From Streptomyces prunicolor NBRC 13075 (GTDB taxonomy: Bacteria > Actinomycetota > Actinomycetes > Streptomycetales > Streptomycetaceae): a stretch of DNA of 64,000 nucleotides. Both the position numbers and the translations under genes were made by a program. Positions 42,009 to 49,902 of this stretch are shown piece after piece (position 1 is the first letter of the stretch; every line of letters begins with the position of its first letter). Below the pieces are notes generated by a model. It worked only from the letters and a program-made list of their open reading frames with translations, made no database searches and had not been told where the DNA came from. The stretch is taken from contig NZ_BARF01000099.1 of NCBI RefSeq assembly GCF_000367365.1, positions 1-64,000 on the forward strand, in the 5' to 3' direction.

Positions 42009-43040
42009 ATGCCCATCGCAACCCCCGAGGTCTACAACGAGATGCTCGACCGGGCGAAGGCAGGCAAGTTCGCCTACCCGGCCATCAATGTGACCTCGAC
42101 CCAGACCCTGCACGCTGCGCTGCGCGGCTTCGCGGAGGCCGAGAGCGACGGCATCGTCCAGATCTCCACGGGTGGCGCCGAGTTCCTGGGCGGCCAGTAC
42201 GCCAAGGAGATGGTCACGGGCTCCGTGGCCCTGGCCGAGTTCGCGCACATCGTCGCCGAGAAGTACCCGGTCACGGTCGCGCTGCACACCGACCACTGCC
42301 CCAAGGACAAGCTCGACGGGTACGTACGCCCGCTGATCGCCGTCTCCGAGGAGCGCGTGAAGGCCGGCGGCAACCCGCTGTTCCAGTCCCACATGTGGGA
42401 CGGCTCGGCGGAGACCCTCGCCGACAACCTCGCCATCGCGCAGGAGCTGCTGGCCCGCGCGGCCGCCGCGAAGATCATCCTTGAGGTGGAGATCACTCCG
42501 ACCGGCGGCGAGGAGGACGGTGTCTCGCACGAGATCAACGACTCCCTCTACACCACGGTCGAGGACGCGATCCGTACGGTCGAGGCGCTCGGCCTCGGCG
42601 AGAAGGGCCGCTATCTGCTGGCCGCGTCGTTCGGCAACGTGCACGGTGTGTACAAGCCGGGCAACGTCGTGCTCCGCCCCGAGCTGCTCAAGGAGCTGAA
42701 CGAGGGCGTGGCCGCGAAGTACGGCCAGCCGGCCGGCAGCAAGCCGTTCAACTTCGTCTTCCACGGCGGTTCCGGCTCCACGCCGGAGGAGATCGCCACC
42801 GCGCTGGAGAACGGCGTGGTGAAGATGAACCTCGACACCGACACCCAGTACGCGTTCACGCGCCCGGTCGCGGACCACATGCTGAAGAACTACGACGGTG
42901 TCCTGAAGGTCGACGGCGAGGTCGGCTCCAAGAAGACCTACGACCCGCGCACCTGGGGCAAGCTCGCCGAGGCGTCGATGGCGGCGCGCGTCACCGAGGC
43001 GTGCTCCCACCTGCGCTCCACGGGCACGAAGATCAAGTAA
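42009..43040 (+). CDS. fbaA: Class II fructose-bisphosphate aldolase
   Basis: 343 residues: FAYPAINVTSTQTLHAALRG, VALHTDHCPKDKL (zinc His), FQSHMWDGSAETLADNL, EVEITPTGGEEDGV, FGNVHGVYKPGNVVL, FVFHGGSGSTPEEI, GVVKMNLDTDTQYAFTRPV. Long form of class IIA. Glycolysis/gluconeogenesis. ATG with AAGGAG upstream. A clear terminator follows. Confidence 0.96.
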   Translation: MPIATPEVYNEMLDRAKAGKFAYPAINVTSTQTLHAALRGFAEAESDGIVQISTGGAEFLGGQYAKEMVTGSVALAEFAHIVAEKYPVTVALHTDHCPKDKLDGYVRPLIAVSEERVKAGGNPLFQSHMWDGSAETLADNLAIAQELLARAAAAKIILEVEITPTGGEEDGVSHEINDSLYTTVEDAIRTVEALGLGEKGRYLLAASFGNVHGVYKPGNVVLRPELLKELNEGVAAKYGQPAGSKPFNFVFHGGSGSTPEEIATALENGVVKMNLDTDTQYAFTRPVADHMLKNYDGVLKVDGEVGSKKTYDPRTWGKLAEASMAARVTEACSHLRSTGTKIK

Positions 43041-43105
43041 CCCTCTCGAAGATCGAGCAGGCGTCTCTTCGAGGCGTTCACGAGGGTTTATGGCGCCCCT
43101 TTTCG

Positions 43106-43133
43106 CGAGCCCGGTGCTACGGCACCGGGCTCG
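43106..43133 (+). terminator. Terminator of fbaA
   Basis: A perfect 12-bp stem CGAGCCCGGTGC with TACG tetraloop, followed by TTGTATA, 65 bases after the fbaA stop. Confidence 0.92.
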
Positions 43134-43148
43134 TTGTATACCTGGGGC

Positions 43149-44624
43149 ATGTCCTCCGACGTCCGGCTTGCCTCGCCCCAGGGCAAGTGGATCCTGCTGA
43201 CCACGGTCCTCGGCTCCAGCATGGCCATGGTGGACTCCACCGTCGTCAACGTCGCCCTGCCGCGCATCGGCCGCGACTTCGGCGCCGACCTGGCCGCCCT
43301 CCAGTGGACGGCCAACGCGTACATGCTCACGCTGGCCGGTCTGATCCTCCTCGGCGGTTCGCTCGGTGACCGCTACGGCCGCCGCAAGGTCTTCGTCCTG
43401 GGCGTGATCTGGTTCGCGGCGGCCTCGCTGCTGTGCGGGCTCGCGCCCAACGTGGGTGTCCTGGTCGCCGCGCGTGCGCTCCAGGGCATTGGCGGCGCGC
43501 TCCTCACTCCCGGCTCCCTCGCCCTCATCCAGGCCTCCTTCCACCCCGACGACCGGGCCAGGGCGGTCGGCCTGTGGTCCGGCTTCGGCGGTATCGGCGC
43601 GGCGATCGGGCCGTTCCTGGGCGGCTGGCTGGTGGACGGCCCCGGCTGGCGCTGGGTGTTCCTGATCAACGTCCCGCTGGCGCTGGCGTGCGTCCCGATC
43701 GCCGTACGACACGTCCCCGAGTCGGCGGACGGCCGTAAACACGGAAGCTTCGACGTACTGGGCGCGGCGCTTGGCGCGGTGGCGCTCGCCCTGGTGACGT
43801 ACGCGCTGATCGAGGCGCGGAACGGTTCGCTGGTGGTCGCGCTGACCGCCGTCGCCGGCGTGGCCGCGGGGATCGCCTTCGTCTACGTCGAGAAGCGCCG
43901 CCCCGACCCGATGATGCCGCCGGGCATCTTCGCGTCGCGCCAGTTCACGGCGGTCAACCTCGTCACGCTCTGCGTCTACGCGGCCTTCGGCGGCTTCTTC
44001 TTCCTCACCGCGCTCCAACTCCAGGTAGTGGCGGGCTATTCGGCACTCCAGGCGGGCACGGCGCTGCTCCCCACAACCGCCCTCATGCTCCTGTTCTCGG
44101 CCCGCTCGGGCGAACTGGCCCAGCGGATCGGCCCCCGCATCCCCCTCACGGTCGGCCCCCTGTTGTGCGCGGCGGCCATGCTGCTGATGCTGCGCGTCGG
44201 CCAGGACGCCTCGTACCTGGCCGATGTCCTGCCCGCCCTGTTGGTGATGGGCACCGGCATGGTCACCCTGGTCGCGCCGCTCACGGCCACGGTCCTCGCC
44301 TCCGTCGACACCGCCCGTGCGGGCCTGGCCAGCGGCATCAACAACGCGGCGGCCCGCGCGGCCGGCCTCATCGCGGTCGCCGCGCTGCCGTTGCTGGCGG
44401 GCATGGGGCCGGAGGCGTACCGGTCGGCGGGTGCCTTCGACCACGCCTTCGACCGGGCGATGCTGTGGTGCGCGGGGGTTCTGGTGGTGGGGTCGGTGGT
44501 GGCTTTCGCGACCGTACGCCGCCCGGCTCCGGACTGCCGTCGGCCGGAGTGCCTTACGCACGGGTGGGTTACGGCTCCGCCGTTGGAGCCGCGGGTGGGG
44601 AAGGGGCGGTTGGAGGCGGAGTAG
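43149..44624 (+). CDS. MFS multidrug exporter, DHA2 (14-helix) family
   Basis: 491 residues with about 14 membrane helices. Motifs: MVDSTVVNVALPRIGRDFG (motif D1), LGDRYGRRKVFVLG (motif A), ALQGIGGALLTPGSLALIQ and GPFLGGWLVDGPGWRWVFLINVP (motif C). Proton-driven drug/metabolite efflux; substrate unknown. I chose the ATG at 43149, since an in-frame TTG at 43134 overlaps the fbaA terminator. Converges on the small genes of XRE module 2. Confidence 0.9.
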   Translation: MSSDVRLASPQGKWILLTTVLGSSMAMVDSTVVNVALPRIGRDFGADLAALQWTANAYMLTLAGLILLGGSLGDRYGRRKVFVLGVIWFAAASLLCGLAPNVGVLVAARALQGIGGALLTPGSLALIQASFHPDDRARAVGLWSGFGGIGAAIGPFLGGWLVDGPGWRWVFLINVPLALACVPIAVRHVPESADGRKHGSFDVLGAALGAVALALVTYALIEARNGSLVVALTAVAGVAAGIAFVYVEKRRPDPMMPPGIFASRQFTAVNLVTLCVYAAFGGFFFLTALQLQVVAGYSALQAGTALLPTTALMLLFSARSGELAQRIGPRIPLTVGPLLCAAAMLLMLRVGQDASYLADVLPALLVMGTGMVTLVAPLTATVLASVDTARAGLASGINNAAARAAGLIAVAALPLLAGMGPEAYRSAGAFDHAFDRAMLWCAGVLVVGSVVAFATVRRPAPDCRRPECLTHGWVTAPPLEPRVGKGRLEAE

Positions 44625-44686
44625 GGGAGTAGGGGTCGATGCCGGGCGGCGATGAGAGGTCCGGCGGCGACGGTGAGCGGGCGGGG

Positions 44687-44878
44687 CTAGGCCTCCGTGG
44701 CGATGTATGGGTGGCAGGGGCAGGTACACCGCGCGACCAGGATGATGCCGCCGCCGTGGGGCAGCGGGATGTCGTCGGTCTGGCGGCAGTCCTGGTGCAG
44801 GTCTTGATAACCGGCCTGGGCGGCGAGGGCGCATTCGGCGGAGCGAGTGGAGAGGTCGTCGGTCGCCGACGTGCTCAT
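44687..44878 (-). CDS. Small protein with CxCxCH motif (XRE module 2)
   Basis: 63 residues ending ARCTCPCHPYIATEA. Three more Cys/His are placed earlier (SAECALAAQAGYQDLHQDCRQ), so metal binding is plausible. ATG overlaps the stop of the upstream small gene (ATGA). Last of three coupled small genes. Unknown function. Confidence 0.62.
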   Translation of the reverse strand: MSTSATDDLSTRSAECALAAQAGYQDLHQDCRQTDDIPLPHGGGIILVARCTCPCHPYIATEA

Positions 44879-45111
44879 ACGAAGGTTCCGCCGCTGCTCG
44901 CCGCGTTGAGTGCCCGAGTGCGCTCACACATGGCTGTGCGCCGTTCTGCTTCCGTGGCCGGACGGACGTGAACCGGGGAGGCGTCCCACTCGCGTCCGCC
45001 GGTCACTGGGCGCAGCTGGGTGTACGGGCCTTCGTGCCCCGTGACGTAACCGAGTCTGCTGGTCTCGGCGTCGAAGACCAGAGCGCCTTCCTGCTGTTTC
45101 CCCGCCATCAT
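44875..45111 (-). CDS. Small beta-type protein related to the one at 31659 (XRE module 2)
   Basis: 78 residues: ALVFDAETSRLGYVTGHEGPYTQLRPVTGGREW ... VRPATEAERRTAMCERTRALNAA. Similar in layout to the protein at 31659-31940 (VVFDAAAEMPGEL ... LRPATAWQRRQL). ATG (45111 or 45108) with GAGGGGG 6 bases upstream. Its start overlaps the stop of the gene at 45108-45311. Confidence 0.65.
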   Translation of the reverse strand: MMAGKQQEGALVFDAETSRLGYVTGHEGPYTQLRPVTGGREWDASPVHVRPATEAERRTAMCERTRALNAASSGGTFV

Positions 45112-45311
45112 TCACGGCCCCCTCGCCGAACCGCCTCCGCCAGTCGCTCGGCCACGTCGGCGCGGACTCTCCCCATCTCGACGAGGTTCAGGCCGGGGTG
45201 CCCGAAGTCGACGCCGAGGGACGGGAGGACGATCCCGGCCTCGGCGAGTGCTTGCCGGAGGGATTCCACTGCCGTATGCGGGTCGACGTCCCGCCGTTCC
45301 GTCGTAGCCAT
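45108..45311 (-). CDS. Small helical protein (XRE module 2)
   Basis: 67 residues: HTAVESLRQALAEAGIVLPSLGVDFGHPGLNLVEMGRVRADVAERLAEAVRRGG. This type of short protein accompanies XRE/DUF6879 loci in streptomycetes. It is the first of three coupled minus-strand genes, divergent from the DUF6879 gene with a 184-bp shared upstream region. No biochemical role known. Confidence 0.65.
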   Translation of the reverse strand: MATTERRDVDPHTAVESLRQALAEAGIVLPSLGVDFGHPGLNLVEMGRVRADVAERLAEAVRRGGRE

Positions 45312-45495
45312 GAACAGGACGGTAGGAGTGGGGAGTTGCGCGGCACGAGGGGAGTTGCTCGAAGTTTCTTGACGATGTGGTGAAGTTGCGCGATGTTAGC
45401 CGCGCGGGCCGACCGAACCCGGTACACAGGCAGTTGCCCTCCGTGATGCTTGATGGATCAGTTCTCCCGAGTCCTCCCGAGGAAAGGATCTGGTC

Positions 45496-46248
45496 ATGAC
45501 GCGACGCCTGCGCTTCAACGGCACCGGTAGCGGCGGAGGTTCCTGCCCCGCGATCCATGAAGACCTGGACACGGGCGAGATCATCGTGCACGGTCCCCGG
45601 CTCACCGACCCGGACGCCATCGCCCAGCTCCAGCACTTGGACGAGGACGAGATCCCCGTCGTGGTGCCGCGAAACACGATCATCGACTTCGGCCCGAAGA
45701 ACCGGGACACCGAGCCGCGCATGCTCGACCCGGAGGCGTTCGCGCGGCTCTTCGAGAACTTCCGGCACAGCGCCTGGCATCTGGAGATGCGCAAGGGCTA
45801 CGCCGTGGACCGGGCCACCGACACCTACGCCCAGTTCGTCCGGGGCGAGGTGCCGGCATGGGACATGGACTCGCCCTGGGCACGCACCATCAGTGCCAAG
45901 ACGCGCGACGGCGCATACGTCGGCCGCGTCCGTATCGTCGACAACCCGCCGACAGAAGGGCAGTTGTACCTTCTCGCGCATGCCGAACACAACGCGGCGC
46001 TGGGTGAGGAGGTGCGGAACATGTGGCGTGAGGACGCCGAGCGCGTGCACCTGCCCGACGAGGATTTCTGGATCTTCGACTCGCATATCGTCGCCCTGTG
46101 CCTCTGGGACGACGAGGACAATCTCACGGGTGCCGAACTGATCACGGAGCCCGCACGCGTCAACCAGTACAACCGGCTGCGTGACGTTGCTATGCACTAC
46201 GCCGTCCCGTACGAGGGGTTCAAGGCCTTGGCCGACGCCAGGGGGTAG
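45496..46248 (+). CDS. DUF6879-type protein with fused N-terminal small domain
   Basis: 250 residues. Residues ~75-248 match the DUF6879 pattern (LFENFRHSAWHLEMRKGYAVDRATDTYAQF ... GRVRIVDNPPTEGQLYLLA ... DFWIFDSHIVALCLWDDEDNLTGAELI). Residues ~25-70 (GEIIVHGPRLTDPDAIAQLQHLDEDEIPVVVPRNTIIDF) match the separate 47-residue protein encoded at 63777-63920 in module 3, so this is a natural fusion of the two. It lies 21 bases before an XRE/DUF5753 gene, the usual pairing. Function unknown, likely accessory to the XRE regulator. Confidence 0.8.
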   Translation: MTRRLRFNGTGSGGGSCPAIHEDLDTGEIIVHGPRLTDPDAIAQLQHLDEDEIPVVVPRNTIIDFGPKNRDTEPRMLDPEAFARLFENFRHSAWHLEMRKGYAVDRATDTYAQFVRGEVPAWDMDSPWARTISAKTRDGAYVGRVRIVDNPPTEGQLYLLAHAEHNAALGEEVRNMWREDAERVHLPDEDFWIFDSHIVALCLWDDEDNLTGAELITEPARVNQYNRLRDVAMHYAVPYEGFKALADARG

Positions 46249-46269
46249 AGGTGAGGCAGGTGCCTATCG

Positions 46270-47124
46270 GTGAGCACGGACTATCAGCAGGCCCGCGAGG
46301 CGCTCGGAGTGCGGCTCCGGGAGCTTCGCCTGACGGCTCCTGACGGCCGGCTCACCGGTACGCAGCTCGCGGAACGGCTCGGCCCGGGATGGACCAAGGT
46401 CAAGGTCAGCAAGCTGGAGAACGGCAGGCAGACCGCCACGGCCGACGACTTGAGGGCATGGGCGAACGGGACCGGTCACCCCGAGGCCGTCGACGAACTG
46501 CTCGCCAAACTCCGGGGGTTCGAGTCACACATCCGCTCGTGGCGCCGTCAGTTGGCCGCGGGGCACAAGACCGTCCAGGACGCCGCCACCGCGGAGCACG
46601 AGCGCACGCGGGTCCTCACCATCTGGGAGAGCTGCCTGATCCCCGGCCTCCTGCAAACCGCGGACTACGCCCGCCACGTCTTCGCCCGGCACGCCGATCT
46701 CCTACGGTCACCACGCGACACTGAGGACGCCGTCCGCGCCCGGATCCAACGTCAGGAAAGGCTGTACCAGCGTGGCCGCACCCACCGGATCATGATGTGG
46801 GAGGGCGCACTCCGCTCCCTGGTCTGCCCGCCGTCCGTCCTGGCGGCGCAACTCCACCATCTCGCCGCCGCGATCGGCCTGGACACCGTCGAACTCGGCA
46901 TCATCCCGTTCAGCGCCCCCCTGAAGATCTGGCCCGGCAACAGCTTCTGGGTCTACGACGAACGCCTCGTCATCGTCGAGGACTGGCACGCGGAGTTGTG
47001 GATCGACGACGCGGACAGTGTCGCTACTTACCTGCGGGTCTGGGCGACTTTGGCGGAGTCGGCGCTATACGGCAACGACGCGCACAACGTGATCAACGCG
47101 GCGCAGCGGGCGTTGAGCCCCTAG
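46270..47124 (+). CDS. XRE-family regulator with DUF5753 domain (module 2, copy A)
   Basis: 284 residues: HTH LRELRLTAPDGRLTGTQLAERLGPGWTKVKVSKLENGRQTATADDL, then FESHIRSWRRQLAAGHKTVQD and DUF5753 (ESCLIPGLLQTADYARHVF, DAVRARIQRQERLYQRGR, LGIIPFSAPLKIWPGNSFWVYDE). It closely resembles the frameshifted gene of module 3 (same VSTDYQQAREALG start). GTG start. Its end overlaps the convergent DUF397 gene by 4 bases. Confidence 0.88.
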   Translation: MSTDYQQAREALGVRLRELRLTAPDGRLTGTQLAERLGPGWTKVKVSKLENGRQTATADDLRAWANGTGHPEAVDELLAKLRGFESHIRSWRRQLAAGHKTVQDAATAEHERTRVLTIWESCLIPGLLQTADYARHVFARHADLLRSPRDTEDAVRARIQRQERLYQRGRTHRIMMWEGALRSLVCPPSVLAAQLHHLAAAIGLDTVELGIIPFSAPLKIWPGNSFWVYDERLVIVEDWHAELWIDDADSVATYLRVWATLAESALYGNDAHNVINAAQRALSP

Positions 47125-47354
47125 TCGCAGTCGGCATGACCGCCGAGAGCGCCCGCGCGGAAGGCGGCCCACTCGGCAGCGGTGAAGCGCAGGAAGCCTC
47201 GACAGGGGTCCTTGGAGTCGCGAACTGCCCTGTCACCGCCCGGGAGTTGGGCGACCTCGACGCAGTTTCCCTCCCCGCCGCTGGCGGATGCCTTCCGCCA
47301 TATCGCCGTGGTCAGGTCGAAGCTGCGCAGGTCCGGATTGGGGATGTCACTCAT
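47121..47354 (-). CDS. DUF397 protein (module 2, copy A)
   Basis: 77 residues with two joined DUF397 elements: AIWRKASASGGEGNCVEVAQLPGGDRAVRDSKDP and LRFTAAEWAAFRAGALGG. I chose the ATG at 47354. Downstream of a second DUF397 gene and the XRE gene at 47620-48486. It may be the partner of either XRE protein. Confidence 0.85.
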   Translation of the reverse strand: MSDIPNPDLRSFDLTTAIWRKASASGGEGNCVEVAQLPGGDRAVRDSKDPCRGFLRFTAAEWAAFRAGALGGHADCD

Positions 47355-47401
47355 GTGGCGCTGCTTCTCCTCGATGGGGGCGATCAGTGCCAACTCGCCG
47401 G

Positions 47402-47623
47402 TCACAGTTCGCCGGTGATGACACCCTTCCGGAAGGCGGTCCACTCCGAGGCGGTGAAGCGCAGGTCAGCTCGGTCGGGAGCCTTGGAGTCGCGAACTGC
47501 CTTTGCTCCGGCCGGGAGTTGGGCTATCTCGACGCAGTCGTGCTCCGCGCCGCTGGCGGATGCCTTCCGCCATATCGCCTCGGTGAGGTCGTACGCGTAC
47601 AGCTCAGCCTTGAGGTGATTCAC
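47402..47623 (-). CDS. DUF397 protein (module 2, copy B)
   Basis: 73 residues: AIWRKASASGAEHDCVEIAQLPAGAKAVRDSKAP and LRFTASEWTAFRKGVITGEL. ATG overlaps the stop of the XRE gene (ATGA), so it is its direct translational partner. About two-thirds similar to copy A, another local duplication. Confidence 0.87.
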   Translation of the reverse strand: MNHLKAELYAYDLTEAIWRKASASGAEHDCVEIAQLPAGAKAVRDSKAPDRADLRFTASEWTAFRKGVITGEL

Positions 47624-48486
47624 TTCCGGTGGCTCTCTTCCAGCTCGGCGATTCTCGCGAGCGAGTCCTCCACCGGAAGGGCCGTTGCACGGATGCGTTC
47701 AAAGGCCTTGGTGAAGGGGGTCGCATCGTCGCCCTCAACGTACGTCGCGCCGCCGAGGTTCTCCAAGAGCACTACGGAAGGCATGGGCGGTGGAAAACCG
47801 GTGAGGGTGAAGCCGCCGACCACCCCGGGATGCGGGGTGGAGTCCAAGGGCATCACCTGCACGGTGACGTTGGGCATGTCCGAGGCGTCGAGCAGCCGAC
47901 GGAGTTGCTCGCGCATGGTCGAGGACCGTGCGGAGAAGCGCTGGCGCAGTGCCGCCTCGTGGATGATGGCCCACATCTCAGGGGCCGTGCCGGGGCGGGA
48001 CAGGACGGCTTGCCTGGCCATCCTCACCTCGGCCAGAGCGGCCACCTCGTCCGGGGTGCGCGAGGTCGTCACGCCTGTGATCGTCTCCCGGGCGTAGGCG
48101 GCCGTCTGCAGCAAACCCGGGACGACGAGTGGTGACCAGGCGCAGATGGTGTCGGCGTCCGTCTCCAGGGAGATGTAGTCGGCATAGGCCGGCGAAACCA
48201 CCCCGCTGTACGTCTGCCACCAGCCCCTCTTTCCGGCGTCCCGCGCCAAGTCCTCCAGTGCGTCCCTCACTTGGGGGTCTGCCACGCCGTAGACACTGAG
48301 CAGCGCACCCACGTCGGCCGGCCGGATCGCTTGAGTGGCGCTCTCGATCTTCGACAGCTTCGGGCCCCTCCAGCCCATGGCCGTGGCCGCGACGTCGAGC
48401 GTCATTCCGGCCTCGTTGCGGAGGCCGCGCAGGCTCGCGCCCAGGCGGCGGCGTCGAACAGTCGGTACCAGTGGCGAGTTGGGCAT
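47620..48486 (-). CDS. XRE-family regulator with DUF5753 domain (module 2, copy B)
   Basis: 288 residues: HTH RRLGASLRGLRNEAGMTLDVAATAMGWRGPKLSKIESATQAIRPADV, DUF5753 (WSPLVVPGLLQTAAYARETI, EVRMARQAVLSRPG, IIHEAALRQRFS, MREQLRRLLDASDMPNVTVQVMPLDS). WhiJ-type. I chose the ATG at 48486. Divergent from an HATPase gene with a perfect 33-base operator-like palindrome in the shared 148-bp region. Confidence 0.9.
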   Translation of the reverse strand: MPNSPLVPTVRRRRLGASLRGLRNEAGMTLDVAATAMGWRGPKLSKIESATQAIRPADVGALLSVYGVADPQVRDALEDLARDAGKRGWWQTYSGVVSPAYADYISLETDADTICAWSPLVVPGLLQTAAYARETITGVTTSRTPDEVAALAEVRMARQAVLSRPGTAPEMWAIIHEAALRQRFSARSSTMREQLRRLLDASDMPNVTVQVMPLDSTPHPGVVGGFTLTGFPPPMPSVVLLENLGGATYVEGDDATPFTKAFERIRATALPVEDSLARIAELEESHRK

Positions 48487-48551
48487 GTGCGGAGTGTCGC
48501 AAGTCCGGGGTGTGGATCGCACACCGTCGCGAGCAATTCACTCACACGAGT

Positions 48552-48584
48552 GGAAAGTTTTCTACCTTAGGGAGAAAACTTTCC
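48552..48584. promoter_or_regulatory. Perfect AT-rich palindrome, candidate XRE operator
   Basis: GGAAAGTTTTCT-N9-AGAAAACTTTCC: 12-bp perfect arms, unusually AT-rich for this genome, 65 bases upstream of the XRE gene and 51 bases upstream of the HATPase gene. The position and symmetry suit an autoregulatory site. Confidence 0.65.
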
Positions 48585-48634
48585 GAACGGTGCAAGCTGT
48601 GAGCAGTTCCCGATGACCGCAAGGAGGCACTCCC

Positions 48635-49105
48635 ATGCAGCCCGCGTCGATCCCTACGCTCACCCCGCACCCCACCCCCGGCTACTACCTCCGCCCCCGC
48701 CCCCAAGGCTTCGCCGCCCACATCAACGCCTCACCCCAAAACCTGGGCGCCGTAAGGGCGTTGACCCGCGACGAACTCCTCGGTCACGGCATCTCGGGCG
48801 ACGCCGTCGACTCCGCGCAGCTCGTGCTGTCCGAGCTGGTCGGGAACTCGGTGCGGGCCTGCGGGCCACACGTGCCCCTTGTGGTCGAGGTGTACGTGAC
48901 GTCGTACGGCATCGCGGTGAACGTGCACGATCCGGATCCCGGTGTGTTGCCGACGCGGCGGGCGACGGCGCTCGACAGCGCGGAGGCGGAGAGCGGGCGG
49001 GGGCTCGGGCTGGTCGGTCTGCTGGCGCCGGGATGGCAGGTGCGGAGGTCGGCGATCGGGAAGCAGGTGCGGTGCCGGGTGCCTGCCGAACCGGAGTGGG
49101 GCTGA
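48635..49105 (+). CDS. ATP-binding anti-sigma-factor-like kinase (HATPase_c, module 2)
   Basis: 156 residues: SAQLVLSELVGNSVRACGPHVPLVVEVYVTSYGIAVNVHDPDPG and ESGRGLGLVGLLAPGWQVR, the N and G boxes of RsbW-like GHKL ATPases. Stand-alone type as in module 1. ATG with AGGAGG-like AAGGAGG upstream. Divergent from the XRE/DUF397 genes. Confidence 0.84.
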   Translation: MQPASIPTLTPHPTPGYYLRPRPQGFAAHINASPQNLGAVRALTRDELLGHGISGDAVDSAQLVLSELVGNSVRACGPHVPLVVEVYVTSYGIAVNVHDPDPGVLPTRRATALDSAEAESGRGLGLVGLLAPGWQVRRSAIGKQVRCRVPAEPEWG

Positions 49106-49303
49106 CGCAGGAAGCCGGGGGCGTACGCAGAGTTCGGAAGCGCACCGCCTCGCATCGGCGGCATTGACACTGGACCTCTTGCCCTCGTCACTCACGGTGA
49201 TCCAGGAGCCCATCTCCTTGTCCAAGAGAGCCGAAGAGAGCCGAAGCGAGCCGACGTGGACGGGATGCCAGGCAATCGCCACCCCTGGGGGAGACTGGAA
49301 CCC

Positions 49304-49717
49304 ATGACGATTCACGAGAACCTCCTCGGGGGACCGCCCCCGACCCACCTCCCCGAAGACCCCGGGCCGCGCGACCTCCTCGCGAGTGGTGCGACGCCCG
49401 CCGATGTCGCCGCGAAGTACCCGACCTCCTCGCTGGCCTGGGCGCTGTTGGCCGACGACGCGTTCGAGCGGGGGAGTGTCGTGGAGTCGTACGCCTATGC
49501 GCGTACGGGTTACCACCGCGGGCTGGACTCCCTGCGGCGCAACGGATGGAAGGGGCACGGACCGGTGCCCTGGGAGCACGAGCCGAACCGTGGGTTCCTG
49601 CGGGCCCTGCACGGCCTCGCGCGGGCCGCGCAGGCGATCGGGGAGCAGGAGGAGTACGCGCGGTGCAGCCAGTTCCTGAAGGACTCCTCGCCCACGGCGG
49701 CCCAGACGCTGGGCTAG
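49304..49717 (+). CDS. DUF3151 family protein
   Basis: 137 residues: IHENLLGGPPPTHLPEDP, ASGATPADVAAKYPTSSLAWALLADDAFERGSVVESYAYARTGYHRGLDSLRRNGWKGHGPVPWEHEPNRGFLRALHGLARAAQAIGE. This actinobacterial family has a TPR-like helical character and no known function. I chose the ATG at 49304. The upstream 49220-49256 has short repeats of GAGAGCCGA. Confidence 0.85.
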   Translation: MTIHENLLGGPPPTHLPEDPGPRDLLASGATPADVAAKYPTSSLAWALLADDAFERGSVVESYAYARTGYHRGLDSLRRNGWKGHGPVPWEHEPNRGFLRALHGLARAAQAIGEQEEYARCSQFLKDSSPTAAQTLG

Positions 49718-49750
49718 TCCCGTAGTCCCGTAGTCCCGTAGTCCCGTAGT
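49715..49750. repeat. 8-bp tandem repeat (TAGTCCCG) x 4.5
   Basis: Four full copies and a half copy of TAGTCCCG, starting at the stop codon of the DUF3151 gene (TAG is the first unit). A simple-sequence tract, likely variable in length between strains. Confidence 0.92.
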
Positions 49751-49902
49751 ACGTGGGTATTGATGCAGGTCCGCCTGGTGTGACCAGGCGGACCTTGCGG
49801 TCTCGGGGGACGATTGGGGAGGATGCCCGGTGGGGACCGGGGCCACCGTGTCGATAACGGCAGGGGCGGACCGCTACCCGGAGTACGCATCAGGAGACAG
49901 CG

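Noticed and set aside
43134..43148. TTG start extending the MFS protein by five residues
   Set aside because: It abuts the fbaA terminator stem; the ATG at 43149 is a better start.
41949..44927. 992-codon open frame antisense to fbaA and the MFS gene
   Set aside because: A typical high-GC shadow frame opposite two clearly recognisable genes; composition is Arg/Gly/Asp-rich low complexity with no domain.
49715..49750. CRISPR-like short repeats
   Set aside because: Units are 8 bp with no spacers; a simple tandem repeat.
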